Below are positions 30,735 to 33,686 of a stretch of DNA of 33,686 nucleotides, one piece after another. How positions within the stretch are numbered: the first letter of the stretch is position 1; each line of letters begins with the position of its first letter. This DNA comes from a virus. The stretch is from positions 1 through 33,686 of the IMG/VR virus record IMGVR_UViG_3300049914_000191; one strand, 5' to 3'. A model generated the notes under the pieces. It was given only the letters and a program-made list of their open reading frames with translations, was not told the origin of the DNA and ran no database searches. A program made the translations under genes and the position numbers.

Positions 30735-31058
30735 ATGGACTTCGGAAATTTCATCGTAAACCCGGTGACACTCATGATCATCGTCTTTGGATTGATCGAA
30801 TTCATCAAGCAGACAGGGGTCGAAGGCAACAAACTACGCTACATCAGTATAGGACTGGGAATTCTACTTGGCGTAGTTTACCAACTGCGCAGTGTATTCC
30901 TTGCAGCGCAAGTATGGATCGACATCGTCTTCTTTGGTATCGCTGTTGGTCTAGCAGCATCAGGTATCTTTACCTTCTTGAACAACCGCTTCCCTGCCAA
31001 GCCACCTGAAACACTGGTTGGCAATGGCAAGGTCGAAGACAACACACCAGTGGGATGA
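30735..31058 (+). CDS. Holin-like membrane protein
   Basis: 107 aa, AAAAGGAGAACACT before ATG 30735. Membrane segments at about 9-27 (NPVTLMIIVFGLIEFIK), 36-54 (YISIGLGILLGVVYQL) and 57-82 (AQVWIDIVFFGIAVGLAASG), with a charged cytoplasmic tail. First gene of a holin, XhlA-like, endolysin order, so it probably forms the lysis hole that lets the endolysin out. Confidence 0.7.
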   Translation: MDFGNFIVNPVTLMIIVFGLIEFIKQTGVEGNKLRYISIGLGILLGVVYQLRSVFLAAQVWIDIVFFGIAVGLAASGIFTFLNNRFPAKPPETLVGNGKVEDNTPVG

Positions 31059-31447
31059 ATATGTCACCCAATTCGGCCGAATATGAGGTTTTCCAGATGC
31101 AGCTAAAGGAACTAAAAGAGCGCATGGAGAAAGGTTTTGAGGACGTCAAAACCTTGCTGCGCTCTTTTGACGAGCGGGTAAGAAGTGTGGAAAACAATGA
31201 AGCGAAATGCCAACCAGTCTTAACAACCCGCGTTGATTTAGCCTGGCATGATTTGGATGAGCATGCTTTATCCATAAAAGATCTGACAGAGCTGGCTAAT
31301 GCGCAGGCAATAACGATAACGAAGGTGATCGAAGCCCAAAAGCATTTGAACACCCTACTAAAATGGGGGTTGGGCATTATCACGGCGGTGATCACCGTGT
31401 TCGTGGTCGCATTGATGACCGGGCAGGCGTATTTGGTGTTCAAATGA
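31055..31447 (+). CDS. XhlA-like coiled-coil membrane protein
   Basis: 130 aa, overlapping the holin stop (ATGA). Residues about 10-100 are coiled coil (MQLKELKERMEKGFEDVKTL), and one membrane segment lies near the end (LKWGLGIITAVITVFVVALM). This is the layout of hemolysin XhlA-type lysis helpers. Its stop overlaps the endolysin start. Confidence 0.65.
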   Translation: MNMSPNSAEYEVFQMQLKELKERMEKGFEDVKTLLRSFDERVRSVENNEAKCQPVLTTRVDLAWHDLDEHALSIKDLTELANAQAITITKVIEAQKHLNTLLKWGLGIITAVITVFVVALMTGQAYLVFK

Positions 31448-32322
31448 ATCCTACTGGAAAAGGCATGTTCATCTGGAGATTGGCTGTCTGCGCCGGTGGA
31501 GATATGACGCTGCTAGCAAGCATGGCTGTAAATGCCGGCTTGAGCTGGGTGGCAATCAAGGCAGCCGATGGAACGGATAATTTCAACCAGGCAATTCCAT
31601 CTTATTATGGTCCTAATCTGCTGCCAGATGCAATCGCTGCTTTAAGAGCGGTTGGGATCAAGATATGGCTCTGGCAATATATTTATGGGGCTAACTTTTT
31701 AAAGCAATCGATTGCAGCGGCTGAGGCCCAAAAGGCAGTTGAAAATATTAACCGCTTTAATCCAGATGGATGGATCATCGATCCTGAAAGCCAATATAAA
31801 CGCAGTGGAGCAGCTGCCTGGGCAGATACCTATATGAATTTGTTAAGGTCATCCTGCCCGACTATTCCCATTGGATTATGTTCTTATCGCTTTCCAACTC
31901 TTCACCCTGAGCTTCCCTGGCACAACTTCTTGAGGCATTGTGATTTCCATGCACCCCAGGTCTACTGGCTTCTGGCACATAACCCGGGTGATCAGCTGGG
32001 GAGATCTGTACGTGAGCTGCAGGCATTGGCCAACCTGCCAGTCATACCTGCGGGTTGCGCTTATTATGACACGGGTTACAAGTGGCAGCCTACTGTGGCA
32101 GAGATCAACGAGCTCGACCGTGTAGCACATGCATTGCATCTGCCTGGCATTACCTGGTGGGAATGGGGTGAGAACGGGCACGGCGCTCAGTACATTGCTC
32201 CATTCTGGGATGCAATCAAAGCGCATGATTGGGGCGTGCCTCCAGTGCCTCCACAGGATTGGGCACATGCAATCACTGATTGGGCACGCACTAAAGGTTA
32301 TGTCGGTCCGGCGCCTGGGTGA
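31444..32322 (+). CDS. Endolysin, glycosidase TIM-barrel type
   Basis: 292 aa from ATG 31444 (ATGA overlap). Start GMFIWRLAVCAGGDMTLLAS and then AGLSWVAIKAADGTDNFNQA is the opening of a GH25-like or related TIM barrel: strand, helix, strand with a conserved acid. GWIIDPESQY, HAPQVYWLLA and PGITWWEWGENGHG are further barrel strands with likely catalytic acids D/E. A Pro linker (VPPVPPQDWAHAITDWARTK) leads to a short truncated C-terminus, perhaps the beginning of a wall-binding domain. Confidence 0.75.
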   Translation: MNPTGKGMFIWRLAVCAGGDMTLLASMAVNAGLSWVAIKAADGTDNFNQAIPSYYGPNLLPDAIAALRAVGIKIWLWQYIYGANFLKQSIAAAEAQKAVENINRFNPDGWIIDPESQYKRSGAAAWADTYMNLLRSSCPTIPIGLCSYRFPTLHPELPWHNFLRHCDFHAPQVYWLLAHNPGDQLGRSVRELQALANLPVIPAGCAYYDTGYKWQPTVAEINELDRVAHALHLPGITWWEWGENGHGAQYIAPFWDAIKAHDWGVPPVPPQDWAHAITDWARTKGYVGPAPG

Positions 32323-32325
32323 GAT

Positions 32326-32757
32326 ATGCCATTCGCTGCGTTGAAGCCGTGCTCTTATTGTCACATAAGTTTAGAAGTGCCTGGTAATCATGGCAGGTGT
32401 AAGGATCATCCCTATGCTGATGCACATATTCAAGAGCATCAGAAGTTGTATGACACCAGGCTTTGGAAGAGGATCAGGGCAAGGCAACTGGCCAAGGAGC
32501 CTTGGTGTGCTGAGTGCCTGAAGGAGAATAGATATACGCCGGCGACGGATTGTGATCACATCGAGCCCCATCGAGGTGACCCTGCTAAGTTCTTTAAGGG
32601 ACCATTTCAATCATTGTGCCATCCCCACCACAGCCAGAAGACAGTTCAAGAGATTGGCTGGGGTAGGGGGGATCAAAATGTTTTAACTTGGGGAGTGACT
32701 AGCGGGCGGGGCCAGCAACGCGAAAAAAACTCCCCGATCGAAGCTGGAAATAGGTGA
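32326..32757 (+). CDS. HNH endonuclease
   Basis: 143 aa. C61-x2-C64, catalytic D77-H78 in CDHIEPH, and C98-HPHH (98-102) form a beta-beta-alpha metal site. HNH genes directly before small terminase are typical of cos phages, where they help the terminase to cut. Two extra Cys at the N-terminus (CSYC, GRC) add a zinc knuckle. Suggests cohesive-end packaging. Confidence 0.9.
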   Translation: MPFAALKPCSYCHISLEVPGNHGRCKDHPYADAHIQEHQKLYDTRLWKRIRARQLAKEPWCAECLKENRYTPATDCDHIEPHRGDPAKFFKGPFQSLCHPHHSQKTVQEIGWGRGDQNVLTWGVTSGRGQQREKNSPIEAGNR

Positions 32758-32759
32758 AT

Positions 32760-33230
32760 ATGCCCACTCCGCCTAAGACGCTTGAGAATATGAAAAAGCA
32801 CCTGACGAAGGCTGAGAGGGCGGCCAGGCAGGCTGCAGAGGGGGAGGTAACCCGCAAGAATAGACCCCAGCTGCGCTGCCCGAAGTGGCTGGATGATGAT
32901 GCCCGGAAAATCTTCGAGGAGACCAAGAAGAGGCTGAGAGGCCTGGAGATGCTGGATAGCGCTGACACAGATATGTTGGGGATCTACAGCGACGCGGTGG
33001 CCAAATATAGGGATGCCAGCCAGAGGTTGAGCAGTACCGATGAAGATGGTGTATTGCAGACGACCGAAGAGGACAGAAAGGATTGCCAGGCATGGTCCAG
33101 GATAGTGGCAGGGTATGCGGAGAAGTTGGGATTGACGCCAACAGCACGAGCACGCCTGGCGAAGCGTAAGGCTGAAAAGCAGGCTCCAGATGAGCTGGAG
33201 GAGCTGCTAGATAATCCGGAGAAATGGTGA
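32760..33230 (+). CDS. terS: Terminase small subunit (P27 family)
   Basis: About 156 aa from ATG 32760; GTG 32754 is an in-frame alternative that overlaps the HNH stop. It binds the packaging site and regulates the large subunit. LRCPKWLDDDARKIFEETKK, then LDSADTDMLGIYSDAVAKYR, and a final helix with KLGLTPTARARLAKRK are the standard P27-family segments. Confidence 0.88.
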   Translation: MPTPPKTLENMKKHLTKAERAARQAAEGEVTRKNRPQLRCPKWLDDDARKIFEETKKRLRGLEMLDSADTDMLGIYSDAVAKYRDASQRLSSTDEDGVLQTTEEDRKDCQAWSRIVAGYAEKLGLTPTARARLAKRKAEKQAPDELEELLDNPEKW

Positions 33231-33235
33231 TCGGG

Positions 33236-33686
33236 ATGTTTGATGAGAAGCGGGCTGACCGAGCAGTACGGATCTTCGAGCAGATGAAGCATACGAAGGG
33301 TAAATTTGCCGGACAGCCGTTCATCCTGCTGCCGTGGGAAAAGAAGATCGTGCGGGATGTGTACGGCACGGTCAAAGAGGATGGCACCCGGCAATATAAA
33401 TATGTATACATCGAAGTTGCTAAGAAGAATGGCAAAAGCGAGTTGGCCGCTGGAGCGGCAAATTATCACACATTTGCAGATGGCGAGATAAGTGGGGAGA
33501 TCTACGGATGTGCAGCGGATAAGGAACAAGCCAGTCTAGTATTCGATGTGGCTATAAACATGATCCGGCAAAGTCCGGCATTATCGAAACGGGCCAAGAT
33601 CCGTGAATCGATGAAAAAGATCATCGATAAGAAGACGGGCAGCATATACCGGGCGCAGAGCTCGGAGGCATATACCAAGCATGGAT
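33236..33686 (+). CDS. terL: Terminase large subunit, N-terminal part (continues at 1)
   Basis: ATPase half of the packaging motor, which translocates phage DNA into the prohead through the portal. Joined in frame to 1-1251 after removing the 127-base overlap, the protein is about 524 aa, normal for the HK97-like (Terminase_1) family. The Walker A-like motif VAKKNGKSE lies at residues 61-69. I chose ATG 33236; GTG 33227 and ATG 33224 are in-frame alternatives, and a GGAG at 33218-33221 fits GTG 33227 well. The small terminase ends at 33230, so the two genes touch or overlap and are co-translated. Confidence 0.93.
   Translation, partial: MFDEKRADRAVRIFEQMKHTKGKFAGQPFILLPWEKKIVRDVYGTVKEDGTRQYKYVYIEVAKKNGKSELAAGAANYHTFADGEISGEIYGCAADKEQASLVFDVAINMIRQSPALSKRAKIRESMKKIIDKKTGSIYRAQSSEAYTKHG
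33560..33686. repeat. Terminal direct repeat, right copy (contig overlap)
   Basis: Exact copy of positions 1-127. Removing one copy leaves a 33,559-base circle and restores a single intact large terminase gene across the junction. Confidence 0.95.

Noticed and set aside
32640-32750. cos site in the G-rich stretch before terS
   Set aside because: Position is reasonable, but no symmetric nick site or known cos motif could be identified from this sequence alone.

Overview
The window is an essentially complete genome of a temperate, siphovirus-like tailed phage. The last 127 bases repeat the first 127 exactly, so the contig is circular (33,559 unique bases) and was opened inside the large terminase gene. 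The likely host is a member of the Chloroflexota (class Anaerolineae). This is an inference, mainly from a lipoprotein with EVT(K/R)xVE repeats followed by a Thr/Pro tract, a style common in that group. A phage attachment core copied from the 3' half of a tRNA-Arg(TCG) gene shows that it integrates.

Layout, with wrap-around. Positions 32326-33686 and 1-1251 carry an HNH nuclease, small terminase and large terminase (packaging). Positions 1251-6976 carry a DUF115-like protein, a small membrane protein, the portal, an S49 head protease, a coiled-coil head protein, a P22-like coat protein and accessory head proteins. Positions 6973-11176 carry head-tail connectors, interrupted by a chimeric gene and an AT-rich carbohydrate-binding cargo gene. 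Positions 11184-19793 carry the tail tube, tail assembly chaperones joined by a -1 frameshift at CCCAAAC, the tape measure (892 aa), distal tail and hub proteins, a fibre with YadA-like repeats and two small proteins.

Positions 19934-21350 hold the tyrosine integrase and attP: a tRNA-derived core flanked by paired direct repeats. Positions 21445-25089, on the minus strand, form a lysogeny module: a cI-like repressor broken by one frameshift, a zinc-ribbon membrane protein, a lipoprotein, a 44-aa DUF1737-like protein, a DNA methyltransferase fused to an Mrr-like nuclease, and a small unknown gene. A divergent promoter with a perfect palindrome separates it from the rightward early genes (25161-30631): a Cro-like regulator, an excisionase-like protein, small regulators, a possible structured RNA, an M23 peptidase, a replication protein whose gene contains an origin-like AT-rich palindrome cluster, and a DUF5131 protein. 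A terminator and a new promoter precede the lysis cassette (30735-32322: holin, XhlA-like protein, endolysin).

The most unusual points are: two cargo insertions, each preceded by a partial copy of the 5' end of the downstream gene; the methyltransferase-nuclease fusion in the lysogeny operon; the frameshifted repressor; a consensus promoter inside nested repeats at 21414-21561; and the unassigned RNA candidate at 27531-27663. All assignments come from reading sequence and motifs; no database search was run.
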